DNA of 37,416 bases, taken from NCBI GenBank assembly GCA_905236775.1, contig CAJOOM010000051.1:1-37416 (forward strand). The letters are read 5' to 3'. The DNA is from Candidatus Gastranaerophilales bacterium. GTDB taxonomy: Bacteria; Cyanobacteriota; Vampirovibrionia; Gastranaerophilales; Gastranaerophilaceae. A model generated the notes under the pieces. It saw only the letters and a list, made by a program, of their open reading frames with translations. It was not told the DNA's origin and did not search any database. Numbering within the stretch: the stretch's first letter is position 1; the number at the start of each line of letters is the position of its first letter. Both the position numbers and the translations under genes were made by a program. Below, in pieces: positions 1 to 9,472 of this stretch.

Positions 1-60
1 ATATAATCCGATAATTATATAAATAGTCTTTAAAAAGAATAATGTAAAAAGGAGCAAAAA

Positions 61-582
61 ATGTCAACAAAAGCTTTTAAAGATGATAAGATAAAACTTA
101 TTAAAGAAAAAGTTGATAAGGCACAAGTTGCTATTGTTACCGAATACAAAGGATTAAGTGTAGAAGAAATCACTAAACTTAGAAGAGCTCTTCAAAAAGG
201 TGGCGGCGATTACATGGTTACAAAAAATACTCTTGCAAAAATCGCTATTAAGGGAACTCCATATGAAGTATTAGCAGATTCTTTAAAAGGTCCTATTGCT
301 ATAGCATTCGGTTTTGAAGATCAAGTAGCACCTGCAAAAGCTTTATCCAATTTTATTAAAGAAACTAAGAAAGGTGAAATCTTAGGTGCAGCACTAGACG
401 GTCAATTGTTAAGTGCGGCAGAAGCTAAAGCATTAGCTAATATTCCTTCAAGAGAAGAAATTTACGCAAAAATGCTTGGATGTATCAATTCACCTGCCTC
501 TGGTATTGTTGGTGGTATCAACGGAGTTATGTCAGCACTTGTTAGAGCAATTGCTGCTGTTCGTGACAAAAAACAGGGGTAA
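61..582 (+). CDS. rplJ: 50S ribosomal protein L10
   Basis: ORF with L10 family sequence (VTEYKGLSVEEITKLRRALQ..., KNTLAKIA); SD-like aaaaggagcaaaaa before ATG; followed by L7/L12. Confidence 0.97.
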   Translation: MSTKAFKDDKIKLIKEKVDKAQVAIVTEYKGLSVEEITKLRRALQKGGGDYMVTKNTLAKIAIKGTPYEVLADSLKGPIAIAFGFEDQVAPAKALSNFIKETKKGEILGAALDGQLLSAAEAKALANIPSREEIYAKMLGCINSPASGIVGGINGVMSALVRAIAAVRDKKQG

Positions 583-702
583 ATATATCGGGTTGGTAGG
601 CAATATTTTTAGTTAATGTTACTTACAAATTCCGGTTGGTTTAAAGCCAAAAAAATCAAGTAGTACAAAACACAACAATATAAAAATAAAAAGGAGAAAA
701 TC

Positions 703-1080
703 ATGAGTGTAGAATCTATTTTAGAATCAATTGAAAAATTAACTTTATTAGAAGCTGCTGAATTAGTAAAAGCTATGGAAGAAAAATTCGGTGTTTCTGC
801 TGCTGCTCCTGTAGCTGTAGCTGCTGCTCCGGCTGCTGCTGGTGCTGCTCCTGCAGAAGAAGCTGCTTCTGAAGTAAATGTAATCTTAGCATCAGTTCCT
901 GCTGATAAGAAGATTGCAGTTCTTAAAGAAGTACGTGCTATTACAGGTCTTGGCTTGAAAGAAGCTAAAGATTTAGTTGACGGTGCTCCAAAGCCAATTA
1001 AAGAACAAGTTAAGAAAGAAGATGCTGAAGCAATCAAGAAACAACTTGAAGCAGCTGGTGCAGTTGTTGAAATCAAGTAA
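703..1080 (+). CDS. rplL: 50S ribosomal protein L7/L12
   Basis: Ala-rich hinge and conserved C-terminal [34 protein letters not shown]-type sequence; SD aaggag. Confidence 0.98.
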   Translation: MSVESILESIEKLTLLEAAELVKAMEEKFGVSAAAPVAVAAAPAAAGAAPAEEAASEVNVILASVPADKKIAVLKEVRAITGLGLKEAKDLVDGAPKPIKEQVKKEDAEAIKKQLEAAGAVVEIK

Positions 1081-1100
1081 GTTTCAATTAGCATATTTAA

Positions 1101-1134
1101 ATAAAGCGGCTCTATATAATTAGAGCCGCTTTAT
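1101..1134 (+). terminator. Hairpin after rplL, likely transcription terminator
   Basis: Perfect 14-bp stem ATAAAGCGGCTCTA / TAGAGCCGCTTTAT with 6-nt loop; 20 nt after the rplL stop. Confidence 0.75.
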
Positions 1135-1229
1135 GTATAATTTGTAAAAACTTAAATCGTCTTTAATTTTTTATTAATTGCTCTAATCAACTTATGTCAT
1201 AATAAAATTTAAGTTTTTACTATTGACTT

Positions 1230-1391
1230 TTAATGGTTAGTGTTTAACGATATTCTGTATTGCATTGCGCGTTTAAATTTAAGTTGGGCAAAATTAGCCA
1301 TAGAAAATCGTAATCGTTTGCTCAGTTCTTCTGCTAAATACTCGATTTTTGCGTAAGAATTTTCATCATCATAAGAAAAGTTCTGTGTCAT
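1230..1391 (-). CDS. Small hypothetical protein (53 aa)
   Basis: Below the ORF-track cutoff. Translates to MTQNFSYDDENSYAKIEYLAEELSKRLRFSMANFAQLKFKRAMQYRISLNTNH; strong SD (AAGGAG-N6-ATG) on the minus strand. Confidence 0.55.
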   Translation of the reverse strand: MTQNFSYDDENSYAKIEYLAEELSKRLRFSMANFAQLKFKRAMQYRISLNTNH

Positions 1392-1591
1392 AATTTACTC
1401 CTTATACTTTGCTATATATATAAAGTATATACTATTAAGAAAATTGCTTAATTCTGATAAAAATTTTACAATTCTTTACATTTTCCCTGCACGCTTGCTT
1501 GCGAGAAAAATCGAAATGTTACCTAGTATTTACTTTTTGATAAAAAAATCCTGCATTTATATGAGGTATACATACAAGTCATGGTGTAAAG

Positions 1592-1597
1592 TATTAT
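1592..1597 (+). promoter_or_regulatory. Candidate -10 (TATTAT) of the flagellar operon promoter, preceded by AGTCATGG (1577-1584)
   Basis: Same AGTCATGG-N7-TAT arrangement as upstream of yggS (5444-5466). Confidence 0.4.
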
Positions 1598-1639
1598 AGG
1601 TACCTTGTTTATAGGTGCAATTGGACGAGGCAGGTAAAT

Positions 1640-2083
1640 TTGAAAAAATTCACATTTCGCATGCAGGTAATATTAGACATGCGCGAAAAAGAGTTAGAAG
1701 AAAGACAAATGGAAATGGCAAAAATTCTTTCAGCTCTTAATTCTCAAAAGGAAAAACTTCAAAATATATTGCTTGCACAGGAAACAAATAAAAATAATTT
1801 AGAAAAACTTAGTACTTCTGACAATTTTGATATTCCGCAAGTTGAATTACATAGAGATTTCGGAATAAAGCTTATATCTGATGCTAATAATCAGCAAAGA
1901 ATTATTGCAAATACTGAATCAATTCTTAAAAGAAAGCAAAAAGAAGTTATGGAAGCACATCAAAAGGTAGAAGTTCTAAAAAAACTAAAAGAGAAACAAG
2001 AAAAAGAGTATTATCAAGAATTTTTGAAAGCTGAAACAAAAGAAATTGATGATATAACATCTGCGAGGTTTAGATTCCAATAA
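1640..2083 (+). CDS. fliJ: Flagellar export protein FliJ-like
   Basis: Short coiled-coil protein beginning KKFTFRMQVILDMREKELEERQMEMA, as in FliJ; TTG start; directly precedes a FliK-like gene. Confidence 0.75.
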   Translation: MKKFTFRMQVILDMREKELEERQMEMAKILSALNSQKEKLQNILLAQETNKNNLEKLSTSDNFDIPQVELHRDFGIKLISDANNQQRIIANTESILKRKQKEVMEAHQKVEVLKKLKEKQEKEYYQEFLKAETKEIDDITSARFRFQ

Positions 2084-3375
2084 TGGCACAGGCACTATTG
2101 AATAACTTAAATAAAATTAAAAATGAAGCATTATCTTTAAAAGGTAATGCATTTAGTGTTGATGTGACAGATTTTGGAAAAATTTTTAATGCAAAAGTTT
2201 CTAAGTCTAATAACAATAAAACTTTTAGCAATCCAAACAAACCAATATCAGAAAATCGCGCAGATAAAGATGAATTAAACAACAATAAAACATTTGCTAA
2301 TGAATTTAAAAACACCGTAGAAGAAAGCATAGCAGAAACTGTTGTTGATACAGGTATTACAGAAAATGCCGATTCGAGTATGAACACGGAAGATAATTCA
2401 TCTGAAGAAGATATTCAACAAGAAGAAGCAAATACCCAACAAGATGAAACAAATGCCCAAACCAATATCACAGAAGAGGAACCAACTATGTTAGAAGATT
2501 TAACAAAACTAAATGAGTCTGCTCTTGCTATCATTTTTCACTCAAAGCAAATTTCACCTGTAGCAAATAGTTGTGATGATGAAGTCACAGATGCTGAAAA
2601 CAACGAAAATCAAGATATTAAAAATGCAAAAGAATATGTTTTGGATACTAAAAGTACAATTAAAAATTTTGAAAACATAGCTTCTAAAGATGTTCAAACA
2701 AATATTTTAACGTCAAAAGAAAATCCGAACGTAAAAAAAGACAGCTCATCAATTAACAAGGTAATAGATGAAAAAATTATTAAAGAACTAAATATAGAAA
2801 TAGTAAATTCTGAAAACAATTCAAATGGCAGTTCTTCGGAAAATTTAATGCAAAATCAGACACCGCAGGAACATAGTATAAAAGCTATTATACAGGCTGA
2901 TGTTAAGTTTGAAGATACAATATCAACTATTAAAACTATAGAAGTTAAACCTACAGAAGTTTCTTCTGCGAAAATTATAGAACAGATATCTAAGCAGCTT
3001 GAGAATATGTATAACAATTCTAAATTAAATATTGTTCTAAATCCTGACAAACTTGGAAAAGTAAACTTACAAATCTTAAACGGAAAAAATGGTTTGACTG
3101 CACAATTTACTGTTACAACTCAAGATGCAAGGGATTTACTTATGAAAGGTTTAGATGGGTTAAAAGAAAATTTACTTGCGCACGGTATAAATATAGATAA
3201 TGTTTCCGTAAAACTTGAAGAAAAAACTGAGAATGATACAAATGAGGATTGGACTGAGCAAGAAGGCTCAAGAGGCGGAAATAAGCAGCAAGAGGCAGGA
3301 AAACAAAAGGAAAAAGAAAAAACATTTGAAGAAATTATAGGAATAGACTTAGAAAAAAGTAATTCTGATTCATAA
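2083..3375 (+). CDS. fliK: Flagellar hook-length control protein FliK
   Basis: Low-complexity N-terminus and C-terminal LNIVLNPDKLGKVNLQILNGKNGLTAQFTV typical of the Flg_hook domain; between fliJ and flgD. Confidence 0.82.
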   Translation: MAQALLNNLNKIKNEALSLKGNAFSVDVTDFGKIFNAKVSKSNNNKTFSNPNKPISENRADKDELNNNKTFANEFKNTVEESIAETVVDTGITENADSSMNTEDNSSEEDIQQEEANTQQDETNAQTNITEEEPTMLEDLTKLNESALAIIFHSKQISPVANSCDDEVTDAENNENQDIKNAKEYVLDTKSTIKNFENIASKDVQTNILTSKENPNVKKDSSSINKVIDEKIIKELNIEIVNSENNSNGSSSENLMQNQTPQEHSIKAIIQADVKFEDTISTIKTIEVKPTEVSSAKIIEQISKQLENMYNNSKLNIVLNPDKLGKVNLQILNGKNGLTAQFTVTTQDARDLLMKGLDGLKENLLAHGINIDNVSVKLEEKTENDTNEDWTEQEGSRGGNKQQEAGKQKEKEKTFEEIIGIDLEKSNSDS

Positions 3376-3397
3376 ATAAGAAGATTGGAGAGAGGTA

Positions 3398-3874
3398 ATG
3401 ACGACAATAACAGACCAAATAACGGCAATGAGAAATGAAACAGCACAAGTACAGTCGGCGCAATCGCGTACTACTGGAATGAAAAATGACAGTAATGTAT
3501 TTCTGACTCTTATGCTTAAACAGCTGGAAAGTCAAGACCCGACACAACCTACAGATAATACGGAATGGCTTTCTCAACTCGCACAATATTCTTCGCTAGA
3601 GCAAATGAGCAAAATGAATAGCGGACTGGAAAATTGTGCTCAGTATATCAATGCCATGTATAATGATATGATGTTGAATTCAGAGATTAATCAAACTTTG
3701 GCAATGATAGGTAAAGATGTAACAATACAGCTTCCGAATGAAAGTGATCCTAAAAATCCTACAAAAATCACAGGAACAGTTACCGAAGCAAGTTTTGAGA
3801 GCGGAAGCGGACAAATTAAAGTAAATGACGAATATTATTCTATTGAAAATGTTGTTTCAATTAGAGAGAAGTAA
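3398..3874 (+). CDS. flgD: Flagellar hook capping protein FlgD
   Basis: NVFLTLMLKQLESQDPTQPTDNTEWLSQLAQYSSLEQMSKMN is the FlgD signature. Confidence 0.93.
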   Translation: MTTITDQITAMRNETAQVQSAQSRTTGMKNDSNVFLTLMLKQLESQDPTQPTDNTEWLSQLAQYSSLEQMSKMNSGLENCAQYINAMYNDMMLNSEINQTLAMIGKDVTIQLPNESDPKNPTKITGTVTEASFESGSGQIKVNDEYYSIENVVSIREK

Positions 3875-3925
3875 ATCCAAAGCGAATAAGCTCACTTAAT
3901 TACATAAAGAGGAGAGAGGAATAAA

Positions 3926-5242
3926 ATGTCACAAGCACTACACACATCTAATACCGGTATAAATGCCGGACAATCACAAATAAACGTTATTGCACATAAC
4001 GTGGCAAACATTAATACTGTCGCATATAAATCTGCAAATATGACTTTTGAAACGCTTCATTCACATAATCTTTCATATGGAAGTGCAGCAACAAAAGAAG
4101 GCGGCGGAACAAATCCGAAACAAATTGGTCTTGGTGTTAAAGTTGCAGGTATTACAAGAAACTTCAATCCGGGGACATTTGTTGCTACAAATAGAAACCT
4201 TGATACAATGATTTCCGGAACCGGATTCTATGTGGTGCAAGATGCTGAAGGAGCGCAATATTTTACGCGTGATGGTGTATTTAATGTTGATTCAGCAGGA
4301 AACTTAGTAACTCAAAGCGGTTATAAAGTAGTAGGTGCAAAGTCTGTATACTCAAATGCAGGTTCTGACAAAACGGTTAAAATACCTAAGAATATAGTAG
4401 CTAAAGTAGAAGGCGACCCAAATATAGGAAGCAAAACCTTAGAACAACTTAACAACGCAAGTATTACTCAAGGCACAGTAAGAATCCGAGTAGGTTCAAC
4501 ATATGCCGACTTGCCGGTTGGTGATTCAAAAACAACGATTGATACATTGGTTTCTGATTTTAATAGTGCGCTTTCTGATGCAGGAATAACTGATGTTTCA
4601 TTTAGTGCATCAGACGGAAAAATCTCATATTCAGGTGATATTGATGAATTTGTATCTGACGGTACAACTAGTACATTTGTAAGAGAAACCGGTTTAAGCA
4701 CGACAAATAAGACTTCAAACAATTTAAATGAAACTGTAAAACTGCTTGATATGCTTAACTATAATGATAATAATGCAATATCACTAACTGATACGGCAAT
4801 AGACGAAAACGGCATATTAATAGCTACTTATGGAGATGGTTCAGTTCTTACTCAATTTATTGATGATGCTGAAACGCTGCAATGGAAATACACAACTTCA
4901 GATGGTGTGTCAATAACAGGTTCCGATGTTACAGCATCTGGTTCTTCAATCGCAGATTCAAATTTCACAGTAGAATTAGCAACGATGGTTAACCAAGAAG
5001 GTCTTGTTTCTTTGAATAATAACCTATGGAAATGGGGACCGGATGTCGGAGAAATATATTACGGTATAGCAGGTGAAATGTCTTTTGGTTCAATTGAATC
5101 TGGTGGTTATGAAGAATCCAATGTAGATATTGCGACTGAATTATCAAATATGATTATGGCGCAGCGAATGATTCAAATGAATTCAAGAGTATTTTCTACT
5201 GCAAGTGAAGTTATGCAGCAACTTGCGTATTTAGGACAATAA
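3926..5242 (+). CDS. flgE: Flagellar hook/basal-body rod family protein, likely hook protein FlgE
   Basis: N-terminal flagellar rod motif (NTGINAGQSQINVIAHNVANINTVAYK), C-terminal ELSNMIMAQRMIQMNSRVFSTASEVMQQL; follows flgD. Confidence 0.88.
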   Translation: MSQALHTSNTGINAGQSQINVIAHNVANINTVAYKSANMTFETLHSHNLSYGSAATKEGGGTNPKQIGLGVKVAGITRNFNPGTFVATNRNLDTMISGTGFYVVQDAEGAQYFTRDGVFNVDSAGNLVTQSGYKVVGAKSVYSNAGSDKTVKIPKNIVAKVEGDPNIGSKTLEQLNNASITQGTVRIRVGSTYADLPVGDSKTTIDTLVSDFNSALSDAGITDVSFSASDGKISYSGDIDEFVSDGTTSTFVRETGLSTTNKTSNNLNETVKLLDMLNYNDNNAISLTDTAIDENGILIATYGDGSVLTQFIDDAETLQWKYTTSDGVSITGSDVTASGSSIADSNFTVELATMVNQEGLVSLNNNLWKWGPDVGEIYYGIAGEMSFGSIESGGYEESNVDIATELSNMIMAQRMIQMNSRVFSTASEVMQQLAYLGQ

Positions 5243-5362
5243 ATATAATAAGAATATAAAATTTGTTTAAAAAGGCATGCCTTAACCATGCCAAAACCAT
5301 GCTAAATTTTGTCAAGTTCTTAACAAAAAGGCACAAACTTTACAAAACTTAATAATTTAAAA

Positions 5363-5408
5363 TAGGTCAAAAAGCATGTCAAACATGGGTTTTGACATGA
5401 TTGACCTA
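5363..5408. repeat. Large compound inverted repeat between flgE and yggS
   Basis: TAGGTCAA/TTGACCTA (5363-5370 / 5401-5408) outside CATGTCAAA/TTTGACATG (5375-5383 / 5391-5399); no T-tract on the + strand. Confidence 0.6.
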
Positions 5409-5436
5409 AACGCAAAAAGTTGTTACAAACAGACAC

Positions 5437-5466
5437 TTGTATGAGTCATGGATTGTAGTATATAAT
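5437..5466 (+). promoter_or_regulatory. Candidate promoter of yggS-sepF
   Basis: TTGTAT (5437-5442), 18-nt spacer, TATAAT (5461-5466); start codon at 5487. Confidence 0.55.
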
Positions 5467-5486
5467 AGAATGGAGGTTGAGGGGAG

Positions 5487-6191
5487 ATGTTGATACCTAC
5501 CAACGGTTGGGGTAAGGACATAGCAATCGATAGCTCATTGGTAAAAACTAACCTCAGCGCTATCAAAGAAAAAATTGCACATTGTAATATCAAAATAGTT
5601 GCGGTAACGAAATATTTCGGACAGAGCGCGATTAAGGCGGCTTACGAGGCAGGAATAAGAGATTTCGGAGAGTCAAGAGCATTGGAATCAATTGAAAAAA
5701 TTTCTCAACTGCCGTATGAAATTCGTAACAATTCTACCTTTCACTTTATTGGGCATTTGCAATCAAATAAAGCTGAAAAAGTTGTTAAAAATTTTGATGT
5801 AATACACTCCGTTGACTCGCTAAAAATTGCGCAAATTATTTCAAAGTTTGCCTGTTCACTAAATAAGAGAGAGAAAGTTTTTTTGCAAATAAATAATGCA
5901 GGTGAAGAACAAAAGTCCGGATATTCAAAAGAACAACTTAGAAAAGAGATTCTTCAAATTTACAATCTTGACGGCATAGAAGTTTTAGGGTTGATGAATA
6001 TGGCGCCTATAGGTGTTGATAAAAATACTCTTCATAAGTTATTCAAGGATGTGAAAGATTTTAAAGACGAACTTGAAAAAGAATTTAAAATCTCATTACC
6101 GGAACTATCAATGGGAATGAGCGATGATTATGATGTTGCAGTCGAAGAGGGCGCAACAGTTATTAGAATAGGCAGAAGATTATTTACTTAA
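5487..6191 (+). CDS. yggS: YggS family pyridoxal phosphate homeostasis protein
   Basis: AVTKYFG, DFGESR, HFIGHLQSNKAEK, LQINNAGEEQKSGYS, LSMGMSDDYDVAVEEGATVIRIGRRLF family motifs. Confidence 0.95.
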   Translation: MLIPTNGWGKDIAIDSSLVKTNLSAIKEKIAHCNIKIVAVTKYFGQSAIKAAYEAGIRDFGESRALESIEKISQLPYEIRNNSTFHFIGHLQSNKAEKVVKNFDVIHSVDSLKIAQIISKFACSLNKREKVFLQINNAGEEQKSGYSKEQLRKEILQIYNLDGIEVLGLMNMAPIGVDKNTLHKLFKDVKDFKDELEKEFKISLPELSMGMSDDYDVAVEEGATVIRIGRRLFT

Positions 6192-6207
6192 AATATATGG
6201 AGGAGAA

Positions 6208-6735
6208 ATGGCATTATCAGAAGGACTAAAGGGTTTTGTAGATTTTTTAAAGAACAGTTTTACCGACAATCAGGAAGAGGATGTATTTGAAAGTTTTGGC
6301 GGTGATTATCCAGTAGAAGAGAATTTAGCGCTTAAAACTCAAGAAAGTGATTTGGATAGTATGTATCCTACAAATGTTACTCCTAAAACAAGCAGATTTA
6401 CAAGCAGAGAATCAAAGGTAGTTTCTATGCCGGCAACATCATATAAATCTGGTGAAGTAACAGTAATCGAGCCACGTTCGTTTTCAGAATCCGCTCAGAT
6501 TGTTAAAAAATTGATTGAGAAAAAGACTGTTATATTACATTTAGACCTTTTGGATAAAGAGCAATCTCAAAGGACTATAGATTTTGTATGTGGTGCGTCT
6601 CACGCATTGAACGGTTCTGTTCAAAAAATCAGTGATGCAGTTGTAATCTTTACTCCTGATACAATTGCACTATCTGTAGAGAATGCTCCTATGCAAAGCA
6701 AATTTACGGAATCATTATGGAATAAGCCATTGTAA
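6208..6735 (+). CDS. sepF: Cell division protein SepF
   Basis: EVTVIEPRSFSESAQIVKKLIEKKTVILHLDLLDKEQSQRTIDFVCGASHALNGSVQKISDAVVIFTP matches the SepF core; next to yggS. Confidence 0.93.
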   Translation: MALSEGLKGFVDFLKNSFTDNQEEDVFESFGGDYPVEENLALKTQESDLDSMYPTNVTPKTSRFTSRESKVVSMPATSYKSGEVTVIEPRSFSESAQIVKKLIEKKTVILHLDLLDKEQSQRTIDFVCGASHALNGSVQKISDAVVIFTPDTIALSVENAPMQSKFTESLWNKPL

Positions 6736-6850
6736 AGAGAGATTTGGGTAATATAGCCTGCGAGTATTGTACGTAGGCATGGTGTATGTTCTACCCCAAT
6801 GAAGTATGAATTTTTATTTAATATATTGATTTGTGATAGTTGGATTTTCA

Positions 6851-6875
6851 GGGTGCATTTGCACCCTTTTATTTT
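6851..6875 (+). terminator. Rho-independent terminator after sepF
   Basis: GGGTGCATTTGCACCC hairpin followed by TTTTATTTT. Confidence 0.8.
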
Positions 6876-7731
6876 ATGCTATAAGTTCATTTATAGTATT
6901 ATTTTTCATTGCTGTTTGGATTACATTTAAATCATGACCTTTTTCAAGTGCTATATAAACTCTTGGGTCTATTTGTACATCTAGGTGATAGTTTTCTCTA
7001 CTTACGAAGCTAAATAAACCTGTCGCTTCGATTTTTTGTTGAAACTGAATTGCTTCTGATTCATTATTAACGTTGTTAAATAATATATCCAGTTTTGGAT
7101 TTTCTGCATTATGGTGTGTGGCATATTTATTATTTTTGCCTAACGTATGTGGAGATTTTTGATTTGCGTTTCCAGCTGTTCCAAGCGCTGATGTAATAAG
7201 AAGATGTTCTCCAGTAAGCGAAGATACGAAAGATAATATTTTACCAGTAGATTTTCTTGCAAATGGTATATCTGTTTGAAAATAATTTTCTACTATATGC
7301 CAGCCTTTGCCTCTGGAAAGTCTCTCTAGACGAGAATCTTTTTCTGCTCTTATTTCAGCCTTATCTTTTGTCATCTTTGAATATGAATTATCAATACCTT
7401 TAACATTGCATTTTTTATCATTATTGTCGCTTGTCTTATCATCAAAATTTTCAAAAGAAAGTTTTTCAATGTTGTCCAGCCATTTTTGTCCCAGATCATT
7501 TATTGATATATTTTGTTTTTTTGATTCTCTGTAAAGATAAGTCGCAATTGATTTTTCTGCGTCAGCTCTTTTTATATAATTTGTAATTTCTCGTCCAACT
7601 TGTTTTTCATCAATATTTTTTACAAAAATATTCCATGCATCTTTTTCGATTTTTTTATTATCTTTTTTTTCATCTTTAGAATCAAGAATCTGTACAATTC
7701 TTTTTGCTATTGTTCTGCTGTTTATATCCAT
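6874..7731 (-). CDS. Hypothetical protein with possible M15 (D-Ala-D-Ala carboxypeptidase)-like C-terminal fold
   Basis: Long ORF; C-terminal ITSALGT...SPHTLGK...ATHHNAENPKLDI...GLFSFVSRENYHLDVQID loosely resembles the M15-type H..D...H pattern. Confidence 0.5.
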   Translation of the reverse strand: MDINSRTIAKRIVQILDSKDEKKDNKKIEKDAWNIFVKNIDEKQVGREITNYIKRADAEKSIATYLYRESKKQNISINDLGQKWLDNIEKLSFENFDDKTSDNNDKKCNVKGIDNSYSKMTKDKAEIRAEKDSRLERLSRGKGWHIVENYFQTDIPFARKSTGKILSFVSSLTGEHLLITSALGTAGNANQKSPHTLGKNNKYATHHNAENPKLDILFNNVNNESEAIQFQQKIEATGLFSFVSRENYHLDVQIDPRVYIALEKGHDLNVIQTAMKNNTINELIA

Positions 7732-8156
7732 AAATAGTCCCTTTTAATATGTTTTATTAAAATACCTCTATATATATAAAATATTTTTGCTTGCAAAAAT
7801 TGCCTAAAACATATTATTTAAAAAATCATTTGTTACAAAAATTTACATCCAAAATTAAAAAAGAGCTAAATATAATTCTAAAGAATTACTCCCCAAGTAG
7901 CTTAAGAAGGCTTAAATATAATGCTAAAATAATAATGTAAGTCAAAGACAACGAGCGATATAATCGAGTTTCGATTAAAAAAATATATGAAAAGGCATGT
8001 GTGTGTGTTTGGCTTACTTTCTTAAGAAAACCTAAATCTTTTCTTCATAATAATTAGCCTGGCTCCTTTTAATCTCTTCTGAAAGGGGCTTATTATTTGG
8101 GAAAATTTACAAACAGAGAACACGTATAAATAAAATTTTTTCCACTGGCTCCAAAA

Positions 8157-9443
8157 TTATCTCATACGGTTGCCAAATATGTTTTTTAGCAGTGAAAGCA
8201 AACCTCCGCTACTCTCATTTTCAGATGATTGTACTTTTTTAGAATTTTCTAGGGCAAATTTATTTCTCGGGTCTATTTCGATTAATTTGTCTAAATACTC
8301 TTTTGCACCATAATTATCGCCTATAGATTGTCTAAACTCTACAAGCTTTTCCAGCGCTAAAGTATTTTTAGGATCTACATCGGATAATCTTTCATAAAAC
8401 TCGCTTGCTTTAGTTTTGTCGCCTTCGGCTTCCAATAAAGATGCTATCGTTTCTATTAGATTAACATCTTTATTATTAAATCTGTATGCAGTCATATATT
8501 CATTCAATGCTACATCTTTATCATTTCTTAAAATATTATATTTACCCCAGTTTAAGTGTTCATTAAAAGAATCTTGTTTCTGTTCATAAATCAATGCTTT
8601 CATTTGGTAAATTAACGGAGAATTTGGTGCAAGTTTTTCAAATTCATCAATTTCGTTAAAAGCTTCATCATACATTTCTTTTTGATAATAATATTGTGCC
8701 ATCAGAGAATGAAATGTACTTTCGTTACCATATTTATCTTTAACTGACATTAAAATCTCATAGCCTTTGTCATTATCACCCATATCAAATAAGGCTCTTG
8801 CCTTGGTTAATTCATTTTTAGTAATAGCTAATGCTTTTTCCGGTTGAGAATTTCTTATATATAAACCCGCAAGGACTTCATCATATTCAGTAAATCCATT
8901 ATCCAGTTTTCCTCTTTCTAAAGTTTGTATTGCAGATATTATTCCTTCTGTCTTTTCGTATAATTCTGCCAATTTTACGTAAACCATCGGGTTTTTATCA
9001 TCGTCATCAGCAATTCGCAAATATTCGTCGATTGCCTCTTGATATTTTTCAAGTCCTTCACAAAGTCCTGCATGTAAATATCTTGCAGGAAGCGCTTCTT
9101 GAGCATCTTTTGCGTGTGCGATAGCTTTTTTATAATCGTTATTTGCGTAACTCATTTGTTGCTGAAGAGCGTGCATATTTCCTCTAAGTAAATAATATTT
9201 AAATTTGTCTTCATCAACAAACAAATCCAAAAGTTGTTCATGTGCCATAATATTAGCCGGATCTACTTCTAAAATCTTTGCATACAATTGTTTAGCTTCC
9301 GCTTTTTTATCGAGAATTAATGCTACATGTGCTGTTCTCGTTAATATATCGACGTCATCAGGTTTATGCATTAGAATTTTTTTATATTCAGTATAAGCTT
9401 CTTCATATTTTTCGCTCTGTTCAAGTTGTTCTGCACTATTCAT
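8157..9443 (-). CDS. Tetratricopeptide repeat protein
   Basis: Multiple degenerate TPR units (YEEAYTEYKKILMHKPDDVDIL, AEAKQLYAKILEVDPANIMAHEQLLDL, ASEFYERLSDVDPKNTLALEKLVEF, AKEYLDKLIEIDPRNKFALEN). Confidence 0.9.
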   Translation of the reverse strand: MNSAEQLEQSEKYEEAYTEYKKILMHKPDDVDILTRTAHVALILDKKAEAKQLYAKILEVDPANIMAHEQLLDLFVDEDKFKYYLLRGNMHALQQQMSYANNDYKKAIAHAKDAQEALPARYLHAGLCEGLEKYQEAIDEYLRIADDDDKNPMVYVKLAELYEKTEGIISAIQTLERGKLDNGFTEYDEVLAGLYIRNSQPEKALAITKNELTKARALFDMGDNDKGYEILMSVKDKYGNESTFHSLMAQYYYQKEMYDEAFNEIDEFEKLAPNSPLIYQMKALIYEQKQDSFNEHLNWGKYNILRNDKDVALNEYMTAYRFNNKDVNLIETIASLLEAEGDKTKASEFYERLSDVDPKNTLALEKLVEFRQSIGDNYGAKEYLDKLIEIDPRNKFALENSKKVQSSENESSGGLLSLLKNIFGNRMR

Positions 9444-9472
9444 GTTTGGCTCCTTTATTATATTAATACCCC

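Noticed and set aside
609-1094. 161-aa minus-strand ORF antisense to rplL
   Set aside because: Arises from the Ala-rich GCT-rich codons of rplL read in antisense; rplL is certain.
1594-1616. Direct repeat TTATAGGT (1594-1601, 1609-1616) in the fliJ leader
   Set aside because: Only 8 bp and AT-rich; insufficient alone to call an operator.
3120-3446. Minus-strand ORFs (108 aa and 61 aa) opposite fliK
   Set aside because: Ser/Phe/Leu-rich antisense translation of a Lys/Glu/Asn-rich gene; no RBS or family.
7732-8156. 425-nt AT-rich gap with short repeats (CTAAATATAATTCTAAA / CTTAAATATAATGCTAAA) and a GCTCCTTT/AAAGGGGC hairpin
   Set aside because: Considered as a small RNA or riboswitch; no convincing promoter/terminator pair or known motif, so only noted.
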